Shown here: piece after piece, positions 1 through 8,163 of the stretch
Numbering within the stretch: position 1 is the stretch's first letter
How the letters are laid out: the number at the start of each line of letters is the position of its first letter
Assembly (NCBI GenBank): GCA_047606825.1
Contig: JASGDY010000042.1
Location: forward strand, 1 to 40,868
Direction of reading: 5' to 3'
Length of the DNA stretch: 40,868 nt
Origin: Rhizosphaericola sp047606825
Lineage (GTDB): Bacteria > Bacteroidota > Bacteroidia > Chitinophagales > Chitinophagaceae
Translations under genes and position numbers: made by a program
Notes under the pieces: generated by a model
Database searches by the model: none
Seen by the model: only the letters and a program-made list of their open reading frames with translations
Told to the model about the DNA's origin: nothing

Positions 1-50
1 CACGCGTGTCGCATGTGCTTTGAGATGCTGAGGCACACGCGACACGCGTG
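1..50 (-). repeat. Long hairpin at window edge
   Basis: Bases 1-18 and 33-50 are an inverted repeat with a 14-base loop. Twelve outer pairs (CACGCGTGTCGC / GCGACACGCGTG) are perfect, and five more pairs lie inside a single mismatch. That mismatch is A-C in plus-strand RNA but a G-U wobble in minus-strand RNA, so the minus-strand transcript folds better. It lies 75 bases past the stop of the minus-strand GH127 gene. It could be a 3' structure or attenuator of that transcript, or a repeat cut by the window edge. No T-run can be judged because the window ends here. Confidence 0.5.
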
Positions 51-124
51 CGCCAACGACAGGGATGCCCAGGTTCCTCATGACACATTTTAATATGCGT
101 TCTATTTTTACTTTTTTCCTTTCC

Positions 125-2539
125 TCACTTCACTTTCCACTCATGCACACCGGAGGACGCGTCCTTGGGCAACTGCACGACCAGGCGCAATGCCGTTGTC
201 GTGACAGGTTCAAACTGCGCAACATCGTAGGCGTTCTTGGTTATGCTGTACGGCGACAAGTTTTGGACGGGATGCCATTGGCCGTCTTTGAGATATTCGA
301 TATGCCAGGAAACGGGAAGTGCACAACCGCCCCAAGGCTTGTCGTCGTACCAATACACTTGGCTTTCGGAAACTGTATAGGACTGGTCAAAATCATATTG
401 CAGCCATTCCTGTTTGTCTTGTTTGGGCCACCAGTGCAGGTAGTTGACGCTGTTGTCATGGGAATCCTGCGGGTCGTACTGGTCGTTGAGTGCTTTCAGC
501 ATCAGATTGCCCACGTCCGAACCGCTCACTTTGCTTTTGCTGGCAATGGTCGGTGCCGCTTTGGGTTTGGCCTTCGACGCGGAATAAGGAATCCAGACTT
601 CCATCTCGCCCGGACCTCTGTTGTCCCAGGCGTAGTAAGGGATGGCGATGATGTCCTTGTCCGTTTTTTCCAATTCAGTCGAGTTGGCTTTCCGCGCCAC
701 GACATAGCCCTTGCCCTGCAACTCTAGGATACCGTTGAGTTTGTCGGCTTTGTACGTATTGGTGAACTGTGTAGCCGTATCGACGACGATGTTCATCACG
801 CCGCTGTCGGGCTGGTCTTTCCCTTCCAAGCAGTAAACGACCGGGCCCCGCTGCAAGGCAAACATACCGTTATCGGCTTTTACCTGCTCGTTGGCCAATA
901 CTTTCCTTATTGGCATAGGCAGTTCAAAAGAGACTTTGTCGCCTTTTTTCCATTGCTGCTGGATGACGGCGTAGCCTTTTTCGATGATGTAATCAACTGA
1001 TTTCCCATTGACGTAAATAGGGATTTTCTTTTTTTCCCGTGCTGATGCGAAATGGTAAAGGTCGCCAGGTGTTACTTCTTCCTGCGCCCATCCCGGAATG
1101 CGGAGCTTGAGGATGAAAGCCTTGTTCTGCAAAGGATTGACCTCGACAGCGATTTTTCCGTCCCAGGGATAATTGGTCAACTGGTTGAGCTCGACGGCAC
1201 CTTTTGCAAGTTTCAACTGCGCTTTGTTGGCGACATAGAGATTGATATATGCGTCGTTGGCATTTTGTGCGTAGATGTAGCCGGGCATGGACGGCATGAA
1301 ACGTGCCACATTGGTAATGCAGCAGGCACAGTCAAACCATGCACTGCGGTTGTGCTGCCCCAGCGATGCCAAAGGATTGGGGTAAAAAAAGCGGTCGCCG
1401 CTCAGCGAAACGCCGGACAGCAAACCGTTGTACAGCGTGCGTTCCAGCACGTCGATATATTTGGAATCACCATGCAGGAGGAACATCCTTTCGTTCCAAT
1501 AGACATTGGCAATCGCAGCGCAGGTTTCGGCGTAGGCACTCATGTTGGGCAGGTCATAAGGTGCACCAAAAGCCTCGCCATTGCCCGTCGCGCCGATGCC
1601 GCCCGTGATATACAATTTACGAAAAACGACATCGTCCCAAAGGTTGTCAATCGTATGCAGGAAAGCCTGGTCGTCGGTCAACGCCGCCACGTCAGCGATG
1701 CCCGTGTACATATAAGTCGCACGCACCGCATGGCCGACCGCTTGGGTTTGCTGCACGACAGGTATATTGGACTGGCTGTATTCCGCTGCATACGGACTTT
1801 TCTTGGTGCCGCGCACGTCAAGGAAATATTTTGCCAATTTCAGGTAGTCCTGTTTGCCCGTGACGCGGTACATTTTGATCAGACCGATTTCCACGATTTG
1901 GTGTCCGGGCCATTCTTCCACTTTTCCTGGACCAAAAGTCTGTACGAGCAAGTCCGCGTTTTTGATGGCGATATTGAGGTAGGTTTTCTTGCCTGTCGCT
2001 TCATAATGTGCAACTGCCGATTCAAACAAGTGTCCGGAATTGTAAAGCTCATGGCTGAGGTCTTCTTCTTTTTCCCAACGTCTGCTGCCAATCCATTCGT
2101 GGGGATGCGTCGGCTTGGCGGTGCGGAAAGTGTAGAGATAACCGTCTTTTTCCTGCGCCTGGGCAATAAAGTCAATCAGGCTGTCGAGCTGCTTGTCTAG
2201 CAAGGCGTTATACTTGACCTGCAAACTGTAAGATGCGCCCTCAATCAATTTGTATATGTCCGTGTCGTCAAACGTGAAATCCGTCAGTTTATCCCCGGCG
2301 GGCATCAGTCCGGCCGCTTTTTTGAAATTGTCGATACGTCCATGTTCACGGCACATCCGCAATATATATGGAATCGTCACATTGGCGTTGACCTCAATCT
2401 TGGGTTGCCAAAACTGGTCGTGCAGGTGTACGCTCGTAAACACCACGGGCTGTATGGGATAGTCCTTTTGTTGTGCGTAGGATCTATACACTTGCAAAAA
2501 AGAACCAGCAACGGCAAGTGGTAACAAAAATCGTTTCAT
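125..2539 (-). CDS. GH127 beta-L-arabinofuranosidase family protein, secreted
   Basis: An 804-residue secreted glycosidase of the DUF1680/GH127 family. Characterised members remove beta-L-arabinofuranose from plant glycans and glycoproteins. Residues 1-22 form a signal peptide ending in a YAQQ-type site. The (alpha/alpha)6 barrel region starts near residue 36. The family's unusual cysteine/zinc centre is visible: Glu338 and Cys340 in AETC, and Cys406-Cys407 in DCACC; in HypBA1 the matching residues bind zinc and one Cys is the nucleophile. After about residue 690 there is a beta-rich tail (QYDFDQSYTVSESQVYWYDD) resembling an F5/8-type carbohydrate-binding module. Two insertion sequences separate it from the next glycosidase, GH97, on the same strand. 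Arabinofuranosidase activity is family-level inference; GH127 has other activities too. Confidence 0.88.
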   Translation of the reverse strand: MKRFLLPLAVAGSFLQVYRSYAQQKDYPIQPVVFTSVHLHDQFWQPKIEVNANVTIPYILRMCREHGRIDNFKKAAGLMPAGDKLTDFTFDDTDIYKLIEGASYSLQVKYNALLDKQLDSLIDFIAQAQEKDGYLYTFRTAKPTHPHEWIGSRRWEKEEDLSHELYNSGHLFESAVAHYEATGKKTYLNIAIKNADLLVQTFGPGKVEEWPGHQIVEIGLIKMYRVTGKQDYLKLAKYFLDVRGTKKSPYAAEYSQSNIPVVQQTQAVGHAVRATYMYTGIADVAALTDDQAFLHTIDNLWDDVVFRKLYITGGIGATGNGEAFGAPYDLPNMSAYAETCAAIANVYWNERMFLLHGDSKYIDVLERTLYNGLLSGVSLSGDRFFYPNPLASLGQHNRSAWFDCACCITNVARFMPSMPGYIYAQNANDAYINLYVANKAQLKLAKGAVELNQLTNYPWDGKIAVEVNPLQNKAFILKLRIPGWAQEEVTPGDLYHFASAREKKKIPIYVNGKSVDYIIEKGYAVIQQQWKKGDKVSFELPMPIRKVLANEQVKADNGMFALQRGPVVYCLEGKDQPDSGVMNIVVDTATQFTNTYKADKLNGILELQGKGYVVARKANSTELEKTDKDIIAIPYYAWDNRGPGEMEVWIPYSASKAKPKAAPTIASKSKVSGSDVGNLMLKALNDQYDPQDSHDNSVNYLHWWPKQDKQEWLQYDFDQSYTVSESQVYWYDDKPWGGCALPVSWHIEYLKDGQWHPVQNLSPYSITKNAYDVAQFEPVTTTALRLVVQLPKDASSGVHEWKVK

Positions 2540-2637
2540 CTGAATATGATTTTAGATTTATGATTTCATTAAATGTCGAAAATACAAATATCAAGGAAAA
2601 AGCCCAAATCAGGCAATGAAAATCTAACTAAGCAATG

Positions 2638-2725
2638 AATACCTTACGGTCATTCCCGCGTAGGCGAGAATCTCAATGTATCATATATCAGATTCCCGCC
2701 TATGCGGGAATGACGGTGAGGTATT
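2638..2725. repeat. ATTCCCGC-type imperfect inverted repeat
   Basis: Arms at 2638-2671 and 2692-2725 (34 bases each, several mismatches) surround a 20-base loop. The core words are CATTCCCGC and GCGGGAATG. This type of intergenic palindrome is common in many bacteria and resembles REP-like sequences. It sits about 150 bases upstream of a TnpA Y1 gene (2872-3303). It is the only recognisable content of the gap 2540-2819 apart from the leader of the GH127 gene. Confidence 0.75.
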
Positions 2726-2819
2726 CACTTTTTTCAATGCACATCTCTATGCTGTATAGAGTATACTTACGTGTTCTTTGCCTAACATCTAAGTGCTATC
2801 CACGCTTTTTATTATATTA

Positions 2820-3325
2820 ACTCTGGGTAAAAACCCTCGCCTTCAGGCGAAGACTTTAGTAAGTTTGTATTATGCAAATGTACAGAAAAGGAAGCCATAC
2901 GGTTTACGATGTGAAGTACCACATCGTGTGGGTGACGAAGTATCGTAAACCAGTAATGCAAGGTCTGACGGCGGAGCGTTGCCGTGAGCTGATACGCCAA
3001 ATATGCAAGGAGAACGAGGTTGAGATAATCAAGGGTCATGTGTCGAAAGACCACATCCATCTGTTTGTGAGTTGCCCTCCGCCATTAAGCGTAAGCAAGC
3101 TGTTGGAGTTGTTGAAGGGTAAGAGTTCAAGAAAATTGTTGCTGGAGGACAAGAATTTGCAGCGACAGTATTGGGGTGAGCACCTGTGGGCGCGGGGCTA
3201 TTTTGTTGCGAGTTCTGGTAACATAACAGACGAGATAGTCAAAGAGTACATAGAGAATCAGGATGTTGAAAAAGATGATGACTTTCGCATTTCAGGTTCT
3301 TAAGTGCGCTTTCAGCGCAAAAGCG
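2820..3325 (+). mobile_element. IS200/IS605-family element (tnpA only)
   Basis: A compact element of about 0.5 kb. A short subterminal hairpin at 2837-2850 (TCGCCT-TC-AGGCGA) marks the left end and another at 3305-3319 (TGCGCT-TTC-AGCGCA) marks the right end. This is the layout of IS200/IS605 elements, which move as single strands and have no terminal inverted repeats. The outer limits are approximate. An IS256 element begins only a few bases after the right hairpin. Confidence 0.8.
2872..3303 (+). CDS. tnpA: IS200/IS605 transposase TnpA (Y1 HUH)
   Basis: A 143-residue Y1 HUH transposase, a single-strand DNA endonuclease that excises and inserts IS200-type elements. The HUH motif is His61-Ile-His63 in KDHIHLFV. 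The catalytic tyrosine is Tyr126 in the YxxxQ motif (YIENQ, with Gln130), matching Tyr127/Gln131 of IS608 TnpA. Length and the N-terminal block (KGSHTVYDVKYHIVWVTKYR) are normal for the family. No TnpB/IscB partner follows. The gene appears intact. Confidence 0.93.
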   Translation: MQMYRKGSHTVYDVKYHIVWVTKYRKPVMQGLTAERCRELIRQICKENEVEIIKGHVSKDHIHLFVSCPPPLSVSKLLELLKGKSSRKLLLEDKNLQRQYWGEHLWARGYFVASSGNITDEIVKEYIENQDVEKDDDFRISGS

Positions 3326-3352
3326 ACACTGTCTCACAAAGTGTGTAAGTAT

Positions 3353-3382
3353 AAAATCGAGGTCAAATGGTCTCGATTTTTT
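3353..3382 (+). terminator. Terminator-like hairpin inside the IS256 left end
   Basis: AAAATCGAG at 3353-3361 pairs with CTCGATTTT at 3372-3380 and runs into TT. It lies 20 bases before the transposase start. Such a structure can block transcription entering the element from outside. It partly overlaps the left inverted repeat. Confidence 0.55.
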
Positions 3383-3402
3383 AATTTTAAACACCCAATA
3401 CA

Positions 3403-4605
3403 ATGACAGTGAAAACAGAAGAATTCTTGTCGGACGAATTTTTAAAGCAGTTCAAGACAGGCGAACAGCTCAACGACTTCCTGGGCAGCATCCAGAAACG
3501 GGCAATAGAAAAGATGCTCGAAGGCGAGTTGGATGACCATCTCGGTTACGAAAAACACCGGAAGGAACAAAGCGGCAACAGCCGCAATGGTTATGGCAGG
3601 AAGAGCGTCAAAACCGGTTACGGCGAGTTGGAAATACAAGTTCCGCGCGACAGGGACGCGTCATTCAACCCCATGTTGGTCCCGAAGCGGGAAAACATGC
3701 TGGAAGGCCTGGAAGAAATTATGGTATCCATGTATGCCAAAGGCATGAGTGTATCAGACATCCAGGAACATATCAAAGACATTTACAACTTCGATGTATC
3801 GCCAAGTACAATAAGCCGTATTACCTCGCACATTGCGGAAGATATTGTCGCATGGCAGGACCGTCCTTTAGAGAATATTTATCCCATCGTCTGGATGGAC
3901 GGTATTGTTTTCAAAGTAAGAGAAAACAGCAAAGTCGTCAACAAGACGGTTTATATCGCCGTAGGTCTGCGGACAGACGGGTATAAAGATGTCTTGGGAA
4001 TGTGGCTGGGCAAGAATGAAAGCTCAGCCTATTGGCTCAGTGTGCTGACCGACCTCAAATCGCGCGGTGTGCAGGACATTCTTATCACGGCGACCGACAA
4101 CCTCAACGGCTTTACCCAGACCATCCGCAGCGTGTTCCCCGAATCGTCCACCCAAATCTGCGTGGTGCACCAAATCCGCAATTCCATGCGTTACGTGGTA
4201 TGGAAAGACAAGAAGGAATTTGCCGGCGACATGAAGGCAATCTATACCGCGCCTACTAAAGATGCTGCCTTTGCAGCCCTCAACGATTTTGAGCAGAAAT
4301 GGAAAGGCAAGTATGCTTACGCGATAAAGTCATGGCGGGACAACTGGGACGAACTGACCGTGTTTTTTGACTTTCCCGTTGAAATCAGGCAGATTGTTTA
4401 CACCACCAACCTGATTGAAAACCTCAACGGCAAAATCAGGAAATACACTAAAAACAAACTTTCTTTCCCAACGGATGATGCCGTGATGAAATCTGTTTAC
4501 TTGGCGCTCAGGGAAGTGTCAAAAAAATGGACAATGCCTATCCATAATTGGGGCATTGTCCTGAACCAGTTCTTGATTATCTTTGGCGACAGGTTGAAAA
4601 TTTAG
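3403..4605 (+). CDS. IS256-family transposase
   Basis: A 400-residue DDE transposase of the MULE/IS256 type. The catalytic triad is Asp166 (VWMDGI), Asp232 (ATDNLNGF) and Glu339 (NLIENLNG), with the family Cys253/His256 pair (CVVHQ) between the second Asp and Glu. The N-terminal region (EKMLEGELDDHLGYEKH) is typical. There is no frameshift or stop, so the protein should be functional. It has its own hairpins at both sides and is flanked by inverted repeats. Confidence 0.95.
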   Translation: MTVKTEEFLSDEFLKQFKTGEQLNDFLGSIQKRAIEKMLEGELDDHLGYEKHRKEQSGNSRNGYGRKSVKTGYGELEIQVPRDRDASFNPMLVPKRENMLEGLEEIMVSMYAKGMSVSDIQEHIKDIYNFDVSPSTISRITSHIAEDIVAWQDRPLENIYPIVWMDGIVFKVRENSKVVNKTVYIAVGLRTDGYKDVLGMWLGKNESSAYWLSVLTDLKSRGVQDILITATDNLNGFTQTIRSVFPESSTQICVVHQIRNSMRYVVWKDKKEFAGDMKAIYTAPTKDAAFAALNDFEQKWKGKYAYAIKSWRDNWDELTVFFDFPVEIRQIVYTTNLIENLNGKIRKYTKNKLSFPTDDAVMKSVYLALREVSKKWTMPIHNWGIVLNQFLIIFGDRLKI

Positions 4606-4623
4606 CACACTAAATTTTCAACC
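4592..4623 (+). terminator. Hairpin overlapping the transposase stop
   Basis: GGTTGAAAATTTA (4592-4604) pairs perfectly with TAAATTTTCAACC (4611-4623) around a GCACAC loop. The stop codon TAG lies in the stem. The hairpin ends where the right inverted repeat starts. It could end the transposase transcript, but no long T-run follows. Confidence 0.45.
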
Positions 4624-4660
4624 CTCGATTTTATACTTACACACTTTGTGAGATACTCCC

Positions 4661-4693
4661 GCAAAAACAAATCTACCGGCTTATAGCCGGTAG
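4661..4693 (-). terminator. Rho-independent terminator of the GH97 gene
   Basis: CTACCGGC (4673-4680) pairs with GCCGGTAG (4686-4693) around a five-base loop. Read on the minus strand the stem is followed by ATTTGTTTTTG. It lies 28 bases past the GH97 stop, so it probably ends that transcript before the IS256 element. Confidence 0.7.
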
Positions 4694-4720
4694 TGAATTT
4701 AATTGTGCTTTTTGCCTTAT

Positions 4721-6688
4721 TTATTCCACTATCGCCGCCCAACCGCCTCCGGACTGCATCTTTACATCAATCGATTGTCCTTTTGTCACTTCTATTTCTT
4801 TAATTTCATAGTCTTCGGGGGACTTGTCGGCATTGATGCCGTCCGCCAGTATTTTCATGTGGTAGTTTTTCCCCGCATCCAAAAAATCCAGATGCAGGTT
4901 GAGTTCCCTTGCTGACCAGTTGTTCATCGCGCCGATATACCATTTGCCACCGTGCTGACGGGCGACGGCGACATATTCGCCGATTTTTCCGTCCAGCGCG
5001 ACCGTGCTGTCCCAAGTCGTTGGAAACGCGGCGATAAAAGCAGTACACACGGAATCCCTGAGGTAATTGGTCGGATTGTCCGACAACATCTGCAACGGAC
5101 TTGTATAGACGGCATACATCGCGACTTGATGGGCACGCGTACCTTCGCTCATCGGCAAACTGTAACGGACGTTGAAATCCTTTTTGGTAGCGTTGCGCAT
5201 CGCGCCCGGCGTGTAGTCCATCGCACCCAAAACCATTCTGGTAAAAGGCAGCGTAACATCATGCGTCGGATTGGCCTCCTCGTCGGACCATTTGTAGTTT
5301 TCCAGGCCTTTCACCCCTTCGTAGGAAAGTATATTGGGATATTTCCGGTTGAGCCCGACGGGCTTGTAGGCACCGTGCAGGTCCACCAGCAAATGTCTGT
5401 CGGCAGCTTTCTGCGCAAGGCGTTGGTAGAAATTGACCATGTATTGGTCGGCACGCGCCATGAAGTCTACCTTGACGCCTTTCACGCCCCATTGCTGATA
5501 AGTATCTAAAATATTGTCCATGTCTTTGTCCATCGGATTCCACAAAGTCCAAAGGATAACGCCCACGTTTTTCTGTTTGCCGTAGGCAACCAGTTCGGGA
5601 ATGTCGATGTCGGTTTTGGGATGCGTCAAGTCCCAGGTCGTGCGCGACCAACCTTCGTCCAATATGATGTACTCCAGACCAAATTTCGCTGCAAAATCGA
5701 TATAGTATTTGTAGGTCTGGTTGTTGATGCCCGACTTGAAATCCACACCCGAAACATTGTTGTCGTTCCACCAGTCCCAGGCGACTTTGCCGGGCTTTAT
5801 CCACGCCGTATCTTTGAGCATGTTGGGAGACGCCAACTGATAGACCAGGTTGTTTTCCAGCAGGTCTTTGTCGGCATCGGCGACCATCAGCACACGCCAG
5901 GGGAAACTGCGCGAGCCAGCGGTTTTGGCGATATAGTTTTCATTTTCCAGAATCTTGGTGCCGCGGTCGCCGGAAAGCTGGGAACGCTTGATGACTTTGG
6001 GAAAACCACCTTTGACGGCAGTAGTACCGGTGCCAAAGAAAAACAGGTTGGAATAGTCCAAAAGGTCGGACTCGCTCAGCAACAGTTTCGTGCCTTTCGG
6101 TGTGGACAGATAGAGTGGCAGTCCGCAGAATTGCTTGTCAGAATACGCCGCTAAAACCGTGTCCTTGAACATCAGTTCGTAATGCGACTGGAAATATTTG
6201 TTTTCCTTGTCGGAGCCCCAAAACACCTGGTTGTTTGCGGGAAAATGGTATAGCAACAGTTCATTGTCCACCAAGATGCTGTTCTTTATCGCCATCAGCC
6301 AGCGATAGGCGACGCCATTGTCGTAAGCCCTGAACTGCAACGTGTTGCCGCTCTTGAAAAGGATAGAGATTTCATTGTAATGGTCGCGTATATTTTTGTC
6401 CGTGACGGCGACGACGGCAGAGATGTTTTCGTCAACTGTTTTTGTCGTTGTTTTTTTTATTTTTTCCTGATAGCCGACAAAAGATTTTCCGGCAATATCC
6501 AAACCCGTCACGGCATGGTCAACCAGTATCTCACCGCCTTTTTGCAGTTGCCATACGATGCTGTCCGCCACATCCACATTCAACTGCAACTTGTTGTCCG
6601 GAGAGTGCAACAGCAAAGGTTTCTGCGCCCAAGCATTCAACGCCAACACCGTACCGAAAAAGCCAAAAACATATTTCCAAAAAATCAT
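4721..6688 (-). CDS. GH97 retaining-type alpha-galactosidase, secreted
   Basis: A 655-residue secreted GH97 enzyme, a family best known from Bacteroidota. Residues 1-21 are a signal peptide (ALNAWA-Q). A beta-sandwich region (about 25-290) precedes a TIM barrel (about 300-560) and a short beta domain. Asp408 in GVKVDFM matches the nucleophile of retaining GH97 enzymes (Asp415 of BT1871, an alpha-galactosidase); inverting SusB-type alpha-glucosidases lack it. Glu457 in SYEG is a candidate acid/base. This points to alpha-galactosidase (or alpha-L-arabinopyranosidase) rather than starch use, which fits galK and galT nearby. The sense-strand leader at 6701-6727 contains a TTTACTTTTGCCTTTTAC tract also seen before tdh, glnS and the GH2 gene. 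Confidence 0.88.
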   Translation of the reverse strand: MIFWKYVFGFFGTVLALNAWAQKPLLLHSPDNKLQLNVDVADSIVWQLQKGGEILVDHAVTGLDIAGKSFVGYQEKIKKTTTKTVDENISAVVAVTDKNIRDHYNEISILFKSGNTLQFRAYDNGVAYRWLMAIKNSILVDNELLLYHFPANNQVFWGSDKENKYFQSHYELMFKDTVLAAYSDKQFCGLPLYLSTPKGTKLLLSESDLLDYSNLFFFGTGTTAVKGGFPKVIKRSQLSGDRGTKILENENYIAKTAGSRSFPWRVLMVADADKDLLENNLVYQLASPNMLKDTAWIKPGKVAWDWWNDNNVSGVDFKSGINNQTYKYYIDFAAKFGLEYIILDEGWSRTTWDLTHPKTDIDIPELVAYGKQKNVGVILWTLWNPMDKDMDNILDTYQQWGVKGVKVDFMARADQYMVNFYQRLAQKAADRHLLVDLHGAYKPVGLNRKYPNILSYEGVKGLENYKWSDEEANPTHDVTLPFTRMVLGAMDYTPGAMRNATKKDFNVRYSLPMSEGTRAHQVAMYAVYTSPLQMLSDNPTNYLRDSVCTAFIAAFPTTWDSTVALDGKIGEYVAVARQHGGKWYIGAMNNWSARELNLHLDFLDAGKNYHMKILADGINADKSPEDYEIKEIEVTKGQSIDVKMQSGGGWAAIVE

Positions 6689-6962
6689 GTATTGCGATGT
6701 TAAAAGTAAAAGGCAAAAGTAAAAAAATGTTTAAGCCAAATGCTATCCACGAAAAGCACGACATTGTTGTTTTGCGAATCCCAAAATTATCCTCAAACAT
6801 ACAAAAGAAATACACGCCGATTAGCTAAAAATAAGTGTATTTTAACCCTAAAAGTATCTGTAGTCAGTAATGATGGGCTTTCTCGACCCCACATGGAAGA
6901 TGTACGTCCATGGCAAGGACATTAAATCAGCTTATACCAATTGCTACAATATTTTCAAATCA

Positions 6963-7919
6963 TCAAATCATCGCCCCCAGCTTCACTTTCAGGTTCTTGA
7001 GCATATCATGCGTCATCGCGTCCATGTCAAAATCGTAGGACAGTCCCCAGTCTTTTTTTGCAACGGAATCGTCGATGCTGGCAGGCCAGGAATCGGCAAT
7101 TGCCTGACGGAAATCGGGTGCGTAGCTGATGCGGAAATCCGGTACCTCCTTTTGGATGGAAGCTGCGAGTTCCTTTGGAGTAAAGGACATACCGCCAAGA
7201 TTGTAGGAGCCGTGGACTGTCAACTGCTCCTTGGTCGCGTGCATCAGCTTCAGCGTCGCGTTGATGGCATCGTCCATATACAGCATCGGCATGGCGGTGT
7301 CTTCGCTGATAAAGCTGGTGTATTGTCCATCTTCGATGGCTTTGTAGTAAATCTCCACGGCATAGTCCGTCGTGCCGCCGCCAGCGGGCGCTTTCCAGGA
7401 AATCAGTCCCGGATAACGCACGCTGCGCACGTCCACGCCGTATTTGTCGTGGTAATATTCGCACCACTTCTCCCCTGCCAGTTTGGTAATACCGTAAACG
7501 GTGGACGGATTGAGCGGTACTTCCTGGCCGACGTTTTGTTTGGGTATTTCCCTTCCGAAAACGGCGATGCTGCTCGGCCAGAATAGCTGGTCGATGACAT
7601 GGTCTTTGGCCAGGTTGAGGAAGTACAGCAATGGATTGATGTTGAGTTTCCAGGCTAGTTCGGGATTTTTTTCCGCCGTACCGGAAAGCAAGGACGCCAG
7701 GTGGTAGACGGTTCTGACGTTATATTTTTCCATGATGGTTTTTGTTTTTTCCGAATCCATCACGTCCAGCACTTCATAATGCCCGGCAGGGTTGTGCACG
7801 TGTTCCCCACGTATATCGGTGGCGACCACATTGTCCTTGCCGTAGATTTCCGAAAGCTTGGCACTCAGTTCCGTGCCTATCTGACCCAAAGCACCAGTAA
7901 TTAAAATACGTCCCATCAA
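6963..7919 (-). CDS. tdh: L-threonine 3-dehydrogenase, short-chain (SDR) type
   Basis: A 318-residue cytoplasmic NAD-dependent enzyme related to UDP-galactose 4-epimerases. It oxidises L-threonine to 2-amino-3-ketobutyrate. The Rossmann motif is at residues 8-15 (TGALGQIG), and the catalytic pair is Tyr142/Lys146 (YGITK) with Ser at about 116-117. The adjacent upstream gene kbl supplies the next step, which separates this enzyme from the many other extended SDRs. A 244-base gap with a large palindromic repeat lies between the two genes, so co-transcription is possible but not certain. A pyrimidine tract (CTTTTACCTTTTACTTTTAC) runs almost into the start codon. ATG at 7919 and the next codon ATG are both possible starts. 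Confidence 0.88.
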   Translation of the reverse strand: MMGRILITGALGQIGTELSAKLSEIYGKDNVVATDIRGEHVHNPAGHYEVLDVMDSEKTKTIMEKYNVRTVYHLASLLSGTAEKNPELAWKLNINPLLYFLNLAKDHVIDQLFWPSSIAVFGREIPKQNVGQEVPLNPSTVYGITKLAGEKWCEYYHDKYGVDVRSVRYPGLISWKAPAGGGTTDYAVEIYYKAIEDGQYTSFISEDTAMPMLYMDDAINATLKLMHATKEQLTVHGSYNLGGMSFTPKELAASIQKEVPDFRISYAPDFRQAIADSWPASIDDSVAKKDWGLSYDFDMDAMTHDMLKNLKVKLGAMI

Positions 7920-8017
7920 AGTAAAAGTAAAAGGTAAAAGTAAAAAAGCTTAATGCCTAACGTCCAAAGCACCGCTGGCGAAACGTTTTGTCCCGTAGAG
8001 CGTTTATCTTCAAATCT

Positions 8018-8113
8018 AAACCTCACCCCCGACCTCTCCCAAGTGAGAGGGGAAACTCGAAGATTAGGTTTCGCTACACCCCTCTCATTTAGGAGAGGTC
8101 GGGGGTGAGGTTT
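8018..8113. repeat. CCTCACCCCCGA palindrome, full-length copy
   Basis: Outer arms at 8018-8039 and 8092-8113 (CCTCACCCCCGACCTCTCC and its complement) are perfectly paired. The interior contains GGTTTCGCTACACC. It lies between kbl and tdh. This is the most abundant intergenic family in the window; other copies are at 11362, 15425, 33550 and 36022. Both arms are two bases shorter here than in the 36022 copy, so pairing is preserved. Confidence 0.88.
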
Positions 8114-8163
8114 TAATACGCTTTTGCTCCTTGCGAAATATATCAAATCACCACATTATCAAA

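Larger units (their letters stand above)
3332..4659 (+). mobile_element. IS256-family insertion sequence
   Basis: The element carries one transposase gene between perfect 31-base inverted repeats at 3332-3362 and 4623-4653 (start TCTCACAAAGTGTGTAAG). The right tip probably reaches at least 4659, because the sequence at 4641-4659 recurs almost exactly at 29094-29112. Flanking 9-mers (GCGACACTG on the left, TACTCCCGC on the right of the matched repeats) are not a target duplication, so the exact tips are uncertain or the flanks have been rearranged. It lies directly beside the IS200-type element. Confidence 0.88.

Noticed and set aside
1052..2200. 382-residue plus-strand frame opposite the GH127 gene
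   Set aside because: It is antisense to a clear glycosidase and its translation resembles no protein; long opposite-strand frames are expected in this composition.
6963..7919. UDP-glucose 4-epimerase (galE), expected near galK and galT
   Set aside because: The protein is the SDR threonine dehydrogenase type and its partner is kbl, so the galactose pathway lacks galE in this window.
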